64,000 bases of DNA from Liolophura sinensis (GCF_032854445.1 NC_088306.1:2290373-2354372); one strand, 5' to 3'. Counted from the stretch's first letter, positions 33,734-45,261 are shown. A program made the numbers and translations. The notes: a model not told the origin generated them from the letters alone.

Positions 33734-35195
33734 CACTCTTCAAAAAAAGAAACGCAAAATGAAATTCAAAAATGATACTTACAATTTTGTACACATATGT
33801 TAACTCAAACAGTTTTGTAGGGTTGCACATTGTTACTGGAATGTTTTAAAAGATCATCTTTGACCAAACGCAACCAAAAATGATTTTGAATGGTTTTATC
33901 AATTAGGATTGTTATGATGTGCATTGATGTCGTGCAGCACGAAGTTCAGGCACAATGATTGTTTGTCACGTGCAAAACAGTGTACAGGATGTGACTATAA
34001 AAAACCCAAACGAATCTCACAATTTTATCCAACATCTTTGCAAGTACCGAACACGAAAATTGGACGTCTCAACGCTGCCGACCAAAATCAGGCAATTGGA
34101 CGATTGCAAGCTGGCGAATCAAAGAGTGAGGTGGCAAGGATCTTCAACGTCCAAGATCAGGAAGACCTAGAGTCACCACACCTGCCCAAGATCGGTACAT
34201 CCGGGTAACCCACCTACGTGACCGCCATCGTACCGCCCGGGACACAGCACAAGAACAGTTTGGAGCCCGAAGAGTGCCCGATCCGACAATCAGGAACCGC
34301 CTCCGAGAAGTAGGAATACGTGCAAAAGTTCCATAAGTTGCCCCCTCCTTGACACGACTACATCGACGTCGACGAGTGAGATGGTGTACCACGGTGCTGC
34401 CATGGAACCTGGCAAACTGGAGGCGCATATGGTTTAGCGATGAATCCCGTTATCTTCTCAGGCGACATGATGGTAGAGGCCGTGTCTACAGACGACGTCA
34501 TGAACGTTTTGCTCCTCACTGCATCAGACAGGTGGACAGATTCGGTAGAGGGAGTGTTATGGTGTCAGGACCGATCTCATACACCCGCAGATCGGAGCTT
34601 GTGCTTGTCCAAGGCAATCTGAGGGCCACTCGATACATCGACCAGATTCTCCGCCCACACGCCCTTCGCCTTGTTAACCTTCAACGGCTGCTCTTCCAAC
34701 AGGACAACGCCAGGCCCCACACAGCACGTGCCACCTTGGACTACCTGGCCAATAACAACATCAATACCCTTCCCTGGCCCTCCAAATCCCCGGATCTAAA
34801 CCCAATCGAACACCTTTGGGATCAGATCGATAGACGGGTGCGTCGACGTCGTATTCCACCACAGAATCTTCAACAGTTGTTCCACATGTTGCAGGAGGAA
34901 TGGAGCAGGATTCCACAACAAAACATCCAACGACTGATTCGATCTGTACCGAGGAGGTGTCGGTCAGTGGTAGCAGCTGGAGGTGGTCATACGAGGTACT
35001 GACTTCAACGCCACCTGGTGGACAGCAGTAATGACTGTGATGACTGTTATTCTCATGAAATATGGACAACATAGCAATGCATTGCTCAACAAAATTTCAT
35101 TCATGTATCTTTGTTTTCCGCTGATCTACACGTCCTAGAATAACATCAAATTTACATTGATATTTGGGTTTTGCGTTTCTTTTTTTTGAAGAGTG
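33734..35195 (+). mobile_element. Tc1-like DNA transposon, 1,462 bp, defective
   Basis: Ends CACTCTTCAAAAAAAGAAAC at the left and GTTTCTTTTTTTTGAAGAGT plus G at the right are inverted repeats of about 27 bp, one base different in the A run. TA flanks both sides (33,732-33,733 and 35,196-35,197). It carries one transposase gene with lesions. It sits in a SINE tail. Confidence 0.95.
34030..35002 (+). pseudogene. Tc1-like transposase, DD34E, frameshifted with an internal stop
   Basis: Cut-and-paste transposase. The helix-turn-helix start reads GRLNAADQNQAIGRLQAGES and SKSEVARIFNV to 34,150. A deletion there removes the rest of the first HTH and shifts frame to RPRSGRPRVTTPAQDRYIRV. A TAA at 34,334 cuts it again. 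The rest to 35,002 is open and holds the DDE catalytic domain: WFSDESRY, QQDNARPHTA and WPSKSPDLNPIEHLWDQI. The spacing between the second D and the E is 34 residues, the Tc1 signature. Expected intact length is about 340 residues; this copy cannot make active enzyme. Confidence 0.93.
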
Positions 35196-35197
35196 TA

Positions 35198-36229
35198 TAT
35201 ACGACAAGGGTTACAGTTATTGGTGCAGGGAAATGGAGTGCCTGTGGTGGTCCACCGACCTGTGGTAAGATACTGATGAACTTTCCAAACTTGTCGGGTG
35301 TATTTATTTAATAGATTGTTGTTTATCATCACACTCAACCATTTGTCAGTTGCCCGATGTGGCATAGTCTTATGGGTGGCGGAAACTGGATGCCCATTGC
35401 AAAAATGATGCCATTACTTCAATATTACGATTTAATTAAACTATTTTCAAGAAACGAGGTAACCAGCCTGAAAAAGAATTTAGGTGAACCGTTTTAACGA
35501 TAAGATATGGCAAAATATGTTTATCGAACACAAGAAAACCAGACAAGCAAGGAATGCACATACAGCTATGAAGGGAAATTGACCTAGCTGACTGTACCGA
35601 CATCAGTGAATTTGCCGCACATAGCAGGACCTTCTGATTGAGATGAGACCCTTTCATCTAGATTTTGCGAAGATATTTTCGTAATAAATCTGACTTTTGT
35701 AAGGAAACATAATGCAAAGTCACAATATTTTTCTTCAAGCAATGACTTTCAGGGGGCGGTTTTCTTGCCAGCTCACAATGACCAGTTACACATGCAAGGA
35801 CGAGCCGGGCCGCTAAAACAGGACGCCTGTGTCCACGAACATGTCCCCGACCGAGCACCAAACCGAAAGAAACATCTGCCCGTTGGAACTGAACTGATAC
35901 TCTTTAGTTGAGTATCAGGCGTTTTTGCTTGTATTTTACTGCATTCTCCTGACCAACATACACGTATTGTGACAGCCAATTATCACTTGACGCTTTCAGC
36001 GTCAACAACATGGCTAATACTGAGCTTCATCTTCCACTGCTTTCAAAACTTTATAGAATTTCTTACCTATTTTTATGTGATAACTGTCCTATATCCTTTT
36101 GTGTGTGTATATATGACTGCAGACTTTGTGTTCACCGGATCAGAAAGGCGGTTGTAGTGATTACACGTGTGAATCAGTTTGAATACAATTTCACCGCGTT
36201 GAACCTTTTTTGGAGCCATAGTGCAAAGT
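35198..36229. other. Intergenic, nothing recognised
   Basis: No supported gene or repeat between the Tc1-like element and the exon-27 duplicate. Confidence 0.4.
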
Positions 36230-36912
36230 TTTATGTATATTTTGGCCGTCCGTGAAATCACATATTTTGTTGAGAACAAAGATTCTCTCGTTAGAGATCC
36301 ATCTGTAGTGTTACGGATATTCCTTTTGAAAATGTATGTGACGTCAGACATTGATGTCGTCCGCTCAGCCGGAAATTTGAATTAAGGTATTCGGCCAAGC
36401 AGTGAATCTTCCACTCAGAGGGAATTACATTAACCTAAGCATTTATGCAGACAAGCGCAGATCGTTTACTTTGATGCTGCTGTAAAAACAAGTTCTACCA
36501 ACTTTGAAAGTTACCTATAGTAGCATAAAAAAGAAGAACGATTACAATGCAAGACTTCCTGTCAGGTAGATTCTTTATTTTGCTTAAAGTTTTTCCCCCG
36601 ACAATGGCATCTGCATGGGAGTAAAAATGGGTCATTCGATGATTATTTTATAGGGATTAAATAAATTCCACAATTTTTGCAAGCGAATTATTTCCATGTT
36701 AATGCCACGTTGATCTTCTCTGAAAATGTGCAATTGATTTTTTCTCACATCAAACATTGATCATTTTTTTCGATCGAAAGGATGTCGAGATGTGAAAACC
36801 TCTGGAGCGACACAAGGAATGTGTTAATTTCTTGTTTAAGGTATTTTTCCACACCACCACAAGTGTTGGGGTTACAGGAATAGCTCGTAGCCGACTAACT
36901 TCAACCCGTTAC
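36230..36912 (+). pseudogene. Decayed duplicate of ABCC intron 26-exon 27-intron 27 (copy 2)
   Basis: At 36,749 ATCAAACATTGATCATTTTT and CGATCGAAAGGATGTCGAGA parallel exon 27 (ATCAAACGTTGACCCCTTTT, CGAGCGAAAGGACACGGAGA). Flanks also match intron 26: GTTAATGCCACGTTGAT with CAATTGATTTTTTCTC, and TATTCGGCCAAGCAGTGAAT against TGTTCGGTCAGGCACTGAAC. The acceptor AG is lost (CTCCAG to CTCAC) and a base insertion shifts the frame. A reverse SINE follows it. Confidence 0.82.
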
Positions 36913-36951
36913 GATCAGACAGGTTTTTTTATTATTTTTGTTTTTATCAAT

Positions 36952-37198
36952 TTATTTCTTTTTGTATTTGATAGTGTTTTACGCCGTACTCAAGAATCTT
37001 TTACTTATACGACCGCGGCCAGCATTGTGTTGAGTGAAAATCTGGCAGAGCCCTTGGGAAACCCACAACCATCCGCGGGTGGTTTCTTACCTATTTTTAC
37101 TTCCGTGGAGAAGTAGTCAGCACCACCTGGACTTAAACTCACAGCTATCACATTGGTCAGAGGCTCCTAGGTCATCACACCGTGCTAGCACGCTAAAC
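36952..37198 (-). mobile_element. Family A SINE, near full length
   Basis: Reverse tail then GTGTTTTACGCCGTACTCAA, GAATCTTTTACTTATACGAC, AACCATCCGCGGGTGG, head AGAGGCTCCTAGGTCATCAC and GTGCTAGCACGCTAAAC. Confidence 0.93.
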
Positions 37199-37262
37199 AC
37201 TGCCCCTTGAAGGCCTCTGGAAACCCGGCAAGTGACATACATGTAGCACTCATAATAGATTA

Positions 37263-37402
37263 TGGTCTTTCAGCAACCTGCGGATGGTCGTAGGTTTCTC
37301 CCGGGCTCTGCCAGGACCATAAAGCTGGCCGCCGTCGCATAAGTGAAATATTCTTGAGTACGGCGTAAAACACCAATCAAATAAATAAATAAATAAAATA
37401 AT
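37263..37402 (+). mobile_element. Family A SINE, 3' part
   Basis: TCAGCAACCTGCGGATGGTC, GCCGCCGTCGCATAAGTGAA, CGGCGTAAAACACCAATCAA and (AAAT)n. Confidence 0.93.
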
Positions 37403-37710
37403 AGATTATATCAGAGAATCGAAATGAAAACCTATAAGGTATCGAATTATTTAATTTGTGTTACTAAAGTGGCATGTAATGGTCACGGCTGCAGTTAAAT
37501 ATGATTTTAAAAAATCCCACATCCAATTTAACAAATAAACTGAGAGGAGCAGTGGTAAACTATTCTAAAGAAACTGTGTCCGTATTACAGTAAAGAAAGA
37601 AACCCTGATAGACACTGTGTCCGTGTTTACTATTAGAAAAAAACTGAAAAAGAATAAAGAATGAACATGACTGGTTAGCGAAGCGAAACTTTTTTTATGC
37701 TACCGCAGCA

Positions 37711-37902
37711 CAATGATTCAGTGGCCTGATGGTTAGCTTTCCAGCGCAACACTATTACCCAGAAGCCTCTTACCAGTGCGATTATTGTAATTGCAGCTCA
37801 TGCTGGCTTCCTCTCCGGTCGTGCACGAGAAAGTCTGTCAGCAACCTGCGAATGCACGACCATATGCAGGTTGCTGGAAGACGTTCCCACCTAGGTCTAC
37901 GA
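37711..37902 (+). mobile_element. Family A SINE head with inverted internal piece
   Basis: Head ATTCAGTGGCCTGATGGTTA, CCAGAAGCCTCTTACCAGTG, GCAGCTCATGCTGGCTTCCT, GTCAGCAACCTGCGAATG. Then CACGACCATATGCAGGTTGC appears, the same module in reverse, forming a small hairpin. No normal tail. Confidence 0.8.
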
Positions 37903-38019
37903 CCTTACTTGAACTTGGATTCACTGAGATCGCAATGGTGAGAGATTCCGCAGTCATTCTGTTGCCCTATTATAAAAATGGTCAAGTTTCGCCAACTAGA
38001 CTAAATAAACTTTCAGTCA

Positions 38020-38420
38020 TGTAGATTACTTTTTCCCGTGCCAATGTTTTCTCCCTCAGTGGCATTTTGCTGTGAGTAAAAGTGGTTGTTATCTGAAAGC
38101 CATTTCAACGCTAATGCCAAGTTTATCAGTATTGATAATTGACAATCGATTTTCTCCACATTCCTCTTTGCGATCAAAAGGATGTTAAGATCTGGAAAAA
38201 TCTGGAGTGATTAAAACATAAAGAATTTGGTAATTTCTTGTGTATAGTTTTTTTTTCACAGCACAAGTGTTGGGGTAACATGAATAGCTGTTGTAAAGAG
38301 CCGTCGTCACACCATTTCGGACTGACAAGCGCGGAATAATACGACGGTAATACGATATATCCCCAGAGCGGCTTTTCGCAGTCAAGTGACAAGGCAATTT
38401 GCGGAGAGTGCTCTTACTGC
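38020..38420 (+). pseudogene. Decayed duplicate of ABCC exon 27 region (copy 3)
   Basis: GATAATTGACAATCGATTTT and CTCC precede GATCAAAAGGATGTTAAGAT with CTGGAAAAATCTGGAGTG, parallel to exon 27 (CGAAAGGACACGGAGATCTGG, CCCTGGAACGTG). A short deletion and stops destroy it. Downstream AATACGATATATCCCCAGAG and CGGCTTTTCGCAGTCAAG parallel intron 27 near 24,065. It shares CACAAGTGTTGGGGTAACA-type sequence with copy 2. Confidence 0.8.
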
Positions 38421-38486
38421 AAATCCCAAATAAATGTGCAAATTAAGTTCATCTGGGGCAAACATCGTTATTTGACGATAGTACGA

Positions 38487-38635
38487 CGCAATGGCACAGT
38501 GACACGAAGTACTACGAGGCGAAACCGTGCTACGAAGCGATGAGACAAGGATACGAGGTGATGAGGCGAGTATACGAAGCGATGAGACGGTGATGCGAAG
38601 CGTTGAGACGAGGATACGGAGCGATGAGCAACTTG
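38487..38635. repeat. Imperfect GATGAGACGAGGATACGAAGC tandem repeat
   Basis: About 20-21-bp units such as GCGATGAGACAAGGATACGA and GCGATGAGACGGTGATGCGA, with a decayed start. Confidence 0.88.
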
Positions 38636-38898
38636 CATCATCATCACGTGCCATTGATTCGTATACTGCTATTTAATAGCAGAATGCTCTCACATAGAAC
38701 TCCGAAGCCATTATTCTCGCGAGATTATATGGTTACCACGGATACAAAAATTGTTTATTAGAGTTGTCTTACACCCAAAGTTGTAAAGAATAACATGACA
38801 GTAACATGACACATAGGATGTAAAGTCGATCACATATTAGACAGTTCTCGGGCAAAATAAACTAAGATGAATGTCATGTTTTTTTTCTTCAAATAATT

Positions 38899-39147
38899 AT
38901 GGGGGCCTCCGTGGCTCAGTCGGTTAGCGCGCTAGCGCAGCGTAATGACCCAGAAGCCTCTCACCAATGAGCTCATGCTGGCTTCCTCTCCGGCCGTAAG
39001 TGGGAAGGTCTGCCAGCAACCTGCGGATGGTCGTGGGTTTTCCCCGGGCTCTGCCCGGTTTCCACCCACCATAATGCTGGCCGCCGTCGTATAAGTGAAA
39101 TATTCTTGAGTACGGCGTATAACACCAATCAAAAAAAAAAAAAATCA
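38899..39147 (+). mobile_element. Family A SINE, full length, young-looking
   Basis: GGGGGCCTCCGTGGCTCAGT, CGGTTAGCGCGCTAGCGCAG, body CTGCCAGCAACCTGCGGATG, tail ACGGCGTATAACACCAATCA followed by an A run. Part of the B box is deleted (CACCAATGAGCTCATG). Confidence 0.96.
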
Positions 39148-39671
39148 AATAATTATGAAGTCTGCCGACCAAATACAGTCTACAGGTTTCTGTAGGGTAA
39201 CATTTTGAGTCAGGAAAAGTGTTCTAACTGCATTTTCTTCAGCGGCAATGATATGGACATACAACATATGGATGTGGAGCGGTTATGGTGTTACGTCTCC
39301 TGAACAAAAGAGAAAGTTGGTACTTTACAAATAGCTAAATAAGGGCGAAAAAGAGGCCAAAAATAAGGGTTAAAGGTACCACATATAAAACCGCGGTCTA
39401 GTTGCACGTAGGGTAAAGTTTACTGCCCGAATCATAGCACCGATACACATATAGAGGAAAACGTTTATGAATTAAGATCAATATCTTGAAGCATAGGCTC
39501 TAAACAAATTATATCAGCACAATCTAAACGAATCTCGAGAATTTTGTTCTAAAAAAAAGACTAGTATTCAGCGTCAGAAATAATAATAATTATTTTTCCT
39601 GATAAAAAATAAACATCATTTTGATCAGACTTGTTGACGTGAACTGCAGCTAACATTTACACGTGTTTTTT

Positions 39672-39834
39672 ATCTGGCTTTCTTCCTCTACGGCTGTATA
39701 TTAGAACGTCTGTCAGCAACCTGTGGATGGTCGTGCGTTTCCCCGGGCCGTTTAGTTTCCTCTCACCATAAAGCTGGCCGAAGGCGTATTCTTGATTACG
39801 GCGTAAAACACAAATCTAATAAATAAATAAAATA
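39672..39834 (+). mobile_element. Family A SINE, 3' two-thirds
   Basis: GTCTGTCAGCAACCTGTGGA, CACCATAAAGCTGGCCGAAG, ATTACGGCGTAAAACACAAA, (AAAT)n. A short deletion removes the AAGTGAAAT block. Confidence 0.9.
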
Positions 39835-40239
39835 TGTTTTATATCAGATTTGCCAATACGGATAAACAATACCTCAACTATGAACCACTGGCACACGAAG
39901 TGTGAGTTCAACCCCGAATCTTCGTATTTAATGAGGTCTTAGAAGCTGATTGGGCATAATATAATCGCTAAAGACCAGTTGTCTCCCGATTGCGATTTCC
40001 TGTAACCACAGAACTAAACACCCTAAGTATAAGTGAACATGTTTTGAAAATGGCGTCATAATCTTCTGGGCGACACCAAGTTTATCCTGATCGAGTAACG
40101 GCCTGAACTGACTTTTGCATACTTCGCTTACTAAGCAAATTCATCAAAAGGCAGATATGTTCCGGGTGTTAAACATTTGCTGCTCTGTCCTCGTATTTCA
40201 TTCATCACAAGTAGAGGGAATTCAGACAGCATCAGCATC

Positions 40240-40432
40240 ACATGCGTGAAACTGTCCATCGACATCCTGAGCGATCTGTCAACATTTCACGGCAAGACAA
40301 AAACATGTCTGTACAAGACCGGAAGGCTTTAGACGGATGGGACGAATGCCATCTTGATGCAGAGGAGGTAAACTGGAGAGTGCGTAAAGACAACCACGAC
40401 ACTTCGCTAATAGCATGTCACCCTTGAATGGT
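40240..40432 (+). repeat. Duplicated segment C, copy 2
   Basis: CATCCTGAGCGATCTGTCAA, GGAAGGCTTTAGACGGATGG and ACTTCGCTAATAGCATGTCA correspond to 28,350-28,505. Confidence 0.65.
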
Positions 40433-41154
40433 TAGACGGCTTATAACACCTTGATGATTTTTAAACGCCACTATCAACAATTTACGTCACACACCGAAAG
40501 GAGGCAAAATTGATATTGTCGTTTGTTACATTGAAGCATATAAAAGGTTGGTCGTTTAGATTTTAAGACATTTACAGCTTGCAAAGCCTTAGTTACAAGA
40601 TCAGTAGTTTTTTGAAGCCAGCTGTGATGTGCTTAGGTTTTAATGACTCTTGTCATAAGTCAGCCAAATTGTTAACATAAAAGAGCAGTGCAATATCATG
40701 TCTTTGTAGTGACTCCAAAAATTTTCTGTACACCCAAGCTTAAACAATGGCACTAAAATCCGATCGGAATATACTGTCGTATTTATCGGCATACCAATGG
40801 TCTAATTCACACCATCTCACCACATTGTGAGGTATACAGATATGCGCGCCATACTGGTGGAAAACAAGTACTTTGACTGTAAACCATAAAACCAAGGCTT
40901 ATATTTTGTTGTCTTGCTACGGACAGGAACCCTGAGGTGACACTTTGTCTCGAGGAAGGGACAGAATTAAGGTCAAGGCTTTAGACATTCGCCCTGGGCT
41001 ATATCTGTACTCACCACGTTTCAATAAAAACTTCGGTGTGGACGTAAGCCTCAATAGGGTAAATTTACAGTGCTCTTGGTCATTGGGTCATCACTCTATT
41101 AGAAAGCTTACACGACAAAGTCAGTTTTCTAACATGATTTGTTGGTCTCATTTC

Positions 41155-41890
41155 TTTCCGACACATTTAATATCATGGACGGTGATTCCTTATAGACCCC
41201 CCAAAATGGGTGACCACAAAATGAGGACACAGCGTCTGAGGTTTTGATGAACGAGGATGATATGCCCTCTCAGACGTCAGGGCAACTTTGTACAGAAGCT
41301 TATCTGTGGAGAACTGATTGGCACCGGTAGAGTTCAGGAGCCGTTAAATGGGCGCTTCCTGGATAATCGATTTCGCTCTTCAAACCTCCATTTAGGGTAT
41401 AGAACGATACTAAGATAGCAATGATATCGAAGTTCTTATTTCCATGTTTTCTTCTCACCCACAACACACTGTTGTTTAAATGTAATAGATACAAGTGTCA
41501 TATGGCTGGTCACCAAGACGAAATTTGCATCCCCAGGGTTTTGATGCGAGCAAACGCCCAGATCCTTCAAGTGGTTCCATTTTGAAAGGTCATCAGCATG
41601 ACGAACACGTCTTCAGGCTGTGATTCAAACAGCACCGAAAGTTCAGATTGCCCGAGGCGACAAGTTGATTGGAGGGTATTACTTTGACGCTAAGTCCAAC
41701 AGAATTCATTCGTTTCTCAATACGTTGGTAATCAGTGTTTTACCTCACCGATCACAATTCGGGTCACTACCATGAACTGGACAAGTTTTCTTCCACTGAC
41801 TGACGGATACAACTGATCAACTGCCAGTGAGTGATCTTACCAGCTTGCTTGACAAGAATTATTCCACGATCATTCAACGACACGCAATAA
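41155..41890 (+). repeat. Duplicated segments X and Y, copy 2, contiguous
   Basis: X: AATATCATGGACGGTGATTC, GAGCCGTTAAATGGGCGCTT. Y: AGGGTATAGAACGATACTAA, GGTTTTGATGCGAGC, TAATCAGTGTTTTACCTCAC, GGGTCACTACCATGAAC. Here X and Y adjoin, while copy 1 has about 2.2 kb inserted between them. Confidence 0.68.
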
Positions 41891-42169
41891 CACGTTCATG
41901 ACCTAATTCAATTACCGTTTGGGGATTACCTGATGTTTAGTATTAGGCTAATCTCAGTCACTGAGAAGTATTATCGAATAATACTCAAAAATGACGCATT
42001 GCAATCGGATAAACCTAGTTTGTTTTGCATAAAAGAACATACTAAACACCGGTTGATTTGCTGTCAGTATGCTCTTACTGGATAAGTTTTCATGTCGGGA
42101 TCTTCGACATGGCATCAGAACGGAAGCATTACACATAATGACAAAATATACATTACAATGAAAGACTCA

Positions 42170-42505
42170 CAGCATACAGAGTAAAACGAGAGAGAACGAA
42201 TGATTATGGCTTAACGCAACATCGGCAGTATTTCAGCCATATCATGGCGATATATCGACAGTGTGATAGCTGGCAGATGGTCACACGTTACCGGTGTAAT
42301 ACGGCCCCCTGTCAATCTATCTGTTAGGGTTTTATTCTAACGATTCATGAAATTAAATGATATCAAATTTCACGCTCCCCGCCCCCCGCCCACCAGCACA
42401 ATAGTTTAGACAGAGCTAGGTTTTTAAAAAATACATTAGTGCTCATTGCAATACATTATTCGTCAACGGTCTAGAATTCCATTTGACATACATTAACACT
42501 AAATC
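42170..42505 (+). repeat. Family B repeat carrying an internal LINE/SINE-tail-like insert
   Basis: CAGAGTAAAACGAGAGAGAA, then ATGGCTTAACGCAACATCGG with ATATTTC-type sequence to TCATGGCGAT (42,205-42,252), then GACAGTGTGATAGCTGGCAG, ACACGTTACCGGTGTAATAC, GGTTTTATTCTAACGATTCA. The insert matches the LINE tail at 63,226-63,270. Confidence 0.75.
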
Positions 42506-42823
42506 AATGCCTCAGGGATGCTTTGTCACCATTTATGCAGGAACATAATGTAATAAAATATCATACATGTATGATATAAAAGACTGTATAATTGAAATTG
42601 TAAATTAGACTCATTTTAATATTAAACATATACCATATACACACAGCGTACCGTACACGACAATGGTGTCCAATTTGTTAGACCCTGTGTCATATATGAT
42701 TATTTCAAACCTAGGATGTCAAGGATTTGCTCCATCTATAAAACGAACCGCCATTGTACGTTTTGATTATGGTTGGTATAAGCAACAATTATTAAAAATA
42801 ATGAACAACGTGTCGATTTTATT

Positions 42824-43088
42824 TAATTTATTTATTTGATTGGTGTTTTACGCCGTACTCAAGAATATTTCACTTATACGACAGCGGCCAGCATTATGGT
42901 GGGAGAAAACGGGGCAGAGCCCGGGGAAAACCCACGACCATCCACAGGCTGCTGGCAGACCTTCCCACGTGCGGCCGGAGAGGCAACCAGCATGAGCTGG
43001 ACTTGAACTCACACCGACCGCATTGGTGAGAGGCTCTTGGATCATTACGCTGCGCTAGCGCGCTAACCAACTGAGCCACGGAGGCCCC
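42824..43088 (-). mobile_element. Family A SINE, full length
   Basis: Reverse of every module: TTGATTGGTGTTTTACGCCG, ACCATCCACAGGCTGCTGGC, ACTTGAACTCACACCGACCG, CTGAGCCACGGAGGCCCC. Confidence 0.96.
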
Positions 43089-43329
43089 AACAACGTGTCT
43101 AGGATTTGCCATTAAACTCCTTCACTCGAAGCTTCTAACGTATAACGCTCGAGTTGGCAATAACGTTCAAAAACCTCTTCTGATCTGCTTCATCGTTGTC
43201 ACAGTAGGGCTAATTCCGCTTGATCCTGGGCTAAGGGAGTATACACATTCACACTTATACCTTGAGCATGATCCTTTTATGAACACAGGCATAAGGGCGA
43301 CTGAGATTATTACAAGTGTATTTGTAATC

Positions 43330-43460
43330 GACCAGGAAAGTTGTCACAGTCTACGGGTTTGAAATATGAATTGAATGTCATGCCTGAAATGTCTACATGT
43401 GTTCCCCGCATCATTGAAAACTGTTGACTGCTTCTCTCTAACAAGTTATCGTGTTTATTG
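43330..43460 (+). repeat. Duplicated segment matching 56,730-56,850
   Basis: GAATGTCATGCCTGAAATGT and CGCATCATTGAAAACTGTTG ACTGCTTCTCTC answer to GAATTCATGCCTGGAATATC and TGCATCATTGAAAACTGTTG ACCGCTTCTCTC. Confidence 0.7.
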
Positions 43461-43499
43461 ACTGTTTTCATGTACTGACGTTTACTTACAGAATGTGGA

Positions 43500-43815
43500 A
43501 TAAGACCATAGCAGAGACGACAATGCGAAAGTTGGCAACTTGTCAAACGTACCCAGTGAAATACAACCTCTTGTCAGTTCAGTTTACCTGACAGCCACAT
43601 TTCATATATTTGCTCGTTTTGTTTGCAATCAGACTCTCTCAAGTAGCAGTGAGCTTTGATGACGCCATAATCTTAATGTTCTTCATGTTCCTTGTGTGCA
43701 CAAACTGTAACTCCATCGAAGAGATGGTGGATAGATTGCAAGTAAGCAGACGTCACTGGTCTAGAATTACTCAAGATGCTGTGTTGTCATCACATTTAAC
43801 ACACAGCCATATTAA
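43500..43815 (+). repeat. Family B dispersed repeat
   Basis: CATAGCAGAGACGACAATGC, CCAGTGAAATACAACCTCTT, then GACGTCACTGGTCTAGAATT and ACTCAAGATGCTGTGTTGTC, ATCACATTTAACACACAG. Confidence 0.72.
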
Positions 43816-43984
43816 AAAAATGTACATGGACCAGGGCGTGGGATGCTTAGCCCTTCAGCAGGGACCAGGCCTTGGGAATGCATAGTCCTCCAGCAGAACA
43901 GTGGTTTATGCGTTGTTTTTTTTGGAAGCATTCCTACAAATATCCTGCAGACCTTAAGTTTATTGTGGAGTGCTCTAGTGTGAA

Positions 43985-44375
43985 TCTTTGCGTCAAAACA
44001 AACATTCGTATGCCTGTCGTCAGACAAAATGGACGATGGCAGGGCCAATTCCCAAAAGAACGTGTGGAACTAACCACCAAAGAAGGATTATTAAAGACAG
44101 TACTGTATGTCTATAAAGTGTGAAATTACGACGGAATCAGGCATGATGTTGGACAGATGCCAGGCATATTTTACGTGTATGAGTGATATCAGCTCTCAAA
44201 TCGAATGCCATGCTAGTATGTAAGTTATCGATAATAAAATATGTATCTCAGATGCGCTTTGATTGCATCTGTTCATATATCTAGCGGAACGATCTAATTA
44301 ACCAGAATGAAATAGCCCCTACCCCTTGGTGAAGCGAGCATTAGAAACAACCATGAAGGAGAGCGCCAGAGATAC
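43985..44375 (+). repeat. Family D repeat
   Basis: AACAAACATTCGTATGCCTG, CAAAATGGACGATGGCAGGG, CCAATTCCCAAAAGAACG, TAAGTTATCGATAATAAAAT, AGCGCCAGAGATACTGG. Near 44,340-44,560 a GCCAGAGATA/ACCAGAGATTCAGGACGCC motif recurs three times. Confidence 0.75.
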
Positions 44376-45261
44376 TGGTAATTCCTCTAACAAATCATGG
44401 GTTAAGCGGAGTCAGACAGTCATGATGTAGAGTATTAGAGATTCAGGACGCCATGTAATTCTCTACCAAATTAAGGGTTAAACGGAATTAGTTACAGCGA
44501 TTAAGTAGAGTACCAGAGATTCAGGACGCCCTATAATTCCTCTCACGAATCATGGAAATCACATAGATGTGTGGACAGAGAGACATAAGAATATCCGGTT
44601 TCTTTCTACATGGAATACAGATTGATTAGTCGTCTGACTATCAGATTGCATTATCCCAGGACACCGTTTCTTTTTTTCTTTCTGCTAGCTAGTTCTTCAT
44701 TAGTATTCAGTCTGAGAAAACAAGAAAACCTGAATTAGTCAAGAAAACCAACCATCGCTTAGGTGTCCGACGTAGTGGTGGAAAAACTGCCTTCTGAAAG
44801 CTCACACGTCCGCTCTTCTGGATTGATGAAGTGTCTGAGCATACAGGCTTCCTCCCATACAGTTCATTTCCTCTCAAACCCTGCCCTGTTTCATTAAAAT
44901 ACCAGAATGTGGCGTTAAATCGTCACCTTTCATTCAAGACGCCTTTGTGTTTCTGGTGTTAAGTGTTTTCCAGTTTGCTATCAATAAGCGTGTCGGAAAA
45001 TTGTGAGAGTTCGAGTATTTTTTTTATGGTACTGACTGATACAAAGACAACATTTACCTAGAATTGACAGGATTTATACAGGATTGCCCGTATTAAACTG
45101 TTCACCCAACGTACGAGTTCCCAACATTTCTGTCAACATTTGTCAGGAAGACAGAGCACTGAAATTATTAGACCAGTAGGAATTTGACAGATGTTACAGA
45201 TACAAGGTTATCATAGAAGTGGTAAACTGAGAAGAGCTAACGGAAAGAAAAACTTAAATGT

